Below, one piece after another: positions 30,019 to 31,679 of a DNA stretch of 31,679 nucleotides. How positions within the stretch are numbered: the first letter of the stretch is position 1; every line of letters begins with the position of its first letter. Where the stretch lies: the NCBI GenBank assembly GCA_023415635.1, contig JAEZJV010000085.1:1-31679 (forward strand), given 5' to 3'. The stretch comes from Bacillota bacterium (GTDB lineage Bacteria; Bacillota; Clostridia; Lachnospirales; Lachnospiraceae). Below the pieces are notes generated by a model that had not been told where the DNA came from, made no database searches, and was given only the letters and a program-made list of their open reading frames with translations. The position numbers and the translations under genes were made by a program.

Positions 30019-31587
30019 ATGAGGAAAATACTTATAACATTTATCGCTGCTTTTTTTATGACGTTCACTTTAGCGTCAGCTGCTTATGCTGCGGAATAGC
30101 CTGTAATTCACGTTGCTGTTAATAATGAGATTTTACCTTACGCGAAGGATGCACAGCCCTATATCAATACAAAGGGGAAGGTCTTTGTCCCTCTATTCGT
30201 GACTGGGGAAAAGCTTGGGGCATCAGTAGCATGGGGTAAAAATTCCGATTCGATTAGCATGAAATATGGCTCCGATACCATCAAGATAACTTGGTCAAAA
30301 TCCAGTAAGAATGCCATAGTTAAGCTGAACAATAAGACTGTGAAGACAGCGGTAGCACCAGTTAAGAAAAACAAAGCAGTCTATGTACCATTGGAGTTTT
30401 TCTCTACTCTCTTACATTGTCAGACGAAATGGGATGGTAGAGTCAATACCGCCTTCGTGACATCGTCCAAGGCTTCAAAGAATATTGAGACACCTGCCGA
30501 AGCGGCGGTAACCACTTCAGAAATCTTAAAAATCAAATCCTTTGACGGCTATACACTTACCGGAAAGCTGGATTTACCCGTTAATACTGCTGAGGTATCA
30601 ACTCTCGTCATATTCGTACCCGGTACAGGGCCTAATACCTATGACAATCACAGACTGATCGGCAATAAGGAATTCAACTATTATGATTTATTCGCACAGG
30701 AGCTTGGAAAGAGACAGGTAGGCTTTTTCCGGTATAATACCCGTGGCGTTGAAATAGGAACGCAACCGCCGATGTACGATACAATTAACAAAGAGGAATA
30801 CCGAAAATATACTCCTGAAAATCAGGCTAAGGATATTGAAATAATGATAACGGAGTTAAAGAAGAAGGAAGCTCTGAAAAATGCAAAGGTAGTTCTGCTT
30901 GGTTGGAGTGAGGGTACAATTATTGCTCCCTTGGTAGCGGAGCGAAAGAATGTTGAAATAGATTCTTTAATGCTGTCTGGCTACTGCAACGTAAAAATGC
31001 AGGATATTATTGAATGGCAGTTATCCGGCGAAGCCTCCATGATATTTTGCTGTCAGTATTTCGATACTAACTTAGATGGAGTAGTATCAAAAAAGGAATA
31101 TAACGCAGATCCCTCCGGAATAGTGAAGGCGGCACTTGGCGGGGCTACATTCGAACAACTGGATATGAACACGGACAAAAAATTAACTACCGCGGATTTT
31201 GCCGTTATGTTAACAGATCATAAGAATCAAGTAATGGATGCAATCTCGAAGGGAGACGATGAGTGGCTCTGGAATAATTATTTTAAGATTACTTCAGAAT
31301 GGCTATCCGGACACGCAGAGCTGGAAGCTAACCAAGATAGACTGTTGAAATTAACGATACCTGTTAATATTTTCCATGGTGTATATGATCAGAATGTACC
31401 GCTTCAAGGAGTATACGATAGCTATGATGCTTGCAGGAGAAAGAATAAGACCAATGTAAAGGCTTTTGTATTCGATTCGCACGATCATGATATGAATTAT
31501 ATTCAATATCCTTATTATAATATAATCTCAGAAGGGTTGACTCGAATATTTGGGCTCTTTGTCAAGTGTTGGGGTGGGATTCTCTGA
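30019..31587 (+). pseudogene. Secreted alpha/beta hydrolase with stalk domain, interrupted by one TAG codon
   Basis: From ATG 30019 (ribosome site GGGGAG) the frame encodes a signal peptide MRKILITFIAAFFMTFTLAS-AAYA, then Ala-Glu and TAG at 30097-30099 (codon 27), just after the expected cleavage site. The same frame continues without another stop to 31587. Residues 28-150 resemble the copper-amine-oxidase N-terminal (stalk) domain: IHVAVNNE, VFVPLFV, GASVAWG. The alpha/beta hydrolase follows, with nucleophile Ser297 in GWSEG, an acid in VYDQNVP and His in SHDHDMNY. Two EF-hand-like calcium loops (D349-x-N-x-D353-G and D382-x-N-x-D386) lie between Ser and Asp, in the lid region. A GTG at 30199 in the same frame could give a shorter protein, but it would start inside the stalk domain and lack the signal peptide. 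Other genes here use TAG as a normal stop, so recoding is unlikely; a nonsense mutation or base error is the simplest reading. Confidence 0.8.
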
Positions 31588-31679
31588 ATTCCGCTCCACT
31601 ACTTGATTTAGAGCTATTTTTATGTTTGTAGTTCTATAAATGATTTTTAGGTGCACTTAATAAGCCTACCTGTTTTCCT

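Noticed and set aside
30097..30099. TAG read as an amino acid (pyrrolysine or other recoding)
   Set aside because: Many genes in the window end in TAG as a normal stop and no recoding signals or tRNA are present; a point mutation or sequence error is simpler.

Overview
The window reads as chromosome of a low-GC anaerobic Firmicute, most likely a clostridial (Lachnospiraceae-like) species. Support comes from strong AAGGAGG-type ribosome sites, frequent TTG/GTG starts, TTGACA/TATAAT promoters, a strict-anaerobe (class I) hybrid-cluster protein with a divergent Crp/Fnr regulator, a Cache-domain chemoreceptor and a Bacillus/Clostridium-type LexA box. There are no rRNA or tRNA genes and no CRISPR array.

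Layout. (1) 1-1300: an SRAP DNA-damage protein (272-892), a terminator, and a set of short AT-rich repeats. (2) 1.0-13.2 kb: an AT-rich accessory island. It holds a metallophosphoesterase-STAND ATPase (1544-4717), an SF1 helicase (4796-7741), a frameshifted KilA-N-like remnant, a SIR2 + HerA pair matching the known Nezha-type NAD-depletion defence, a decayed small membrane gene, a small helical membrane protein, an ADP-ribosyltransferase with an intact R-STS-ExE signature, and an endonuclease/exonuclease/phosphatase-fold protein. Copies of a TGACAATAAAGTTT-like repeat lie at both edges of this island in opposite orientation, so it looks like mobile cargo. (3) 13.2-14.9 kb: a Y-family DNA polymerase under a promoter with a perfect LexA box, plus a small partner gene. 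(4) 15-18.5 kb: a chemoreceptor, then a type II restriction-modification pair on the minus strand. (5) 18.6-24.9 kb: hcp and its divergent Crp/Fnr regulator sharing a palindromic operator, a DUF5808 membrane protein, a GGDEF protein with a LacI-type sensory domain, and an internally duplicated small protein. (6) 25-28.4 kb: a three-gene minus-strand operon of a 22-residue-repeat protein, a MoxR-type AAA ATPase and a metallopeptidase/VWA-like protein. (7) 28.5-31.6 kb: a Nudix hydrolase, a two-helix membrane protein, and a secreted alpha/beta hydrolase gene interrupted by one TAG codon just after its signal peptide.

How it fits together. Two damage-response genes (SRAP and the LexA-controlled Y polymerase) flank a defence island whose parts differ visibly in base composition, which suggests stepwise assembly. 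The most interesting candidates for undescribed biology are the metallophosphoesterase-STAND/helicase pair and the ADP-ribosyltransferase cluster with its small membrane genes. The repeat-protein/MoxR/VWA-peptidase operon also merits attention. All functional statements rest on motifs read by eye; no database search was run.
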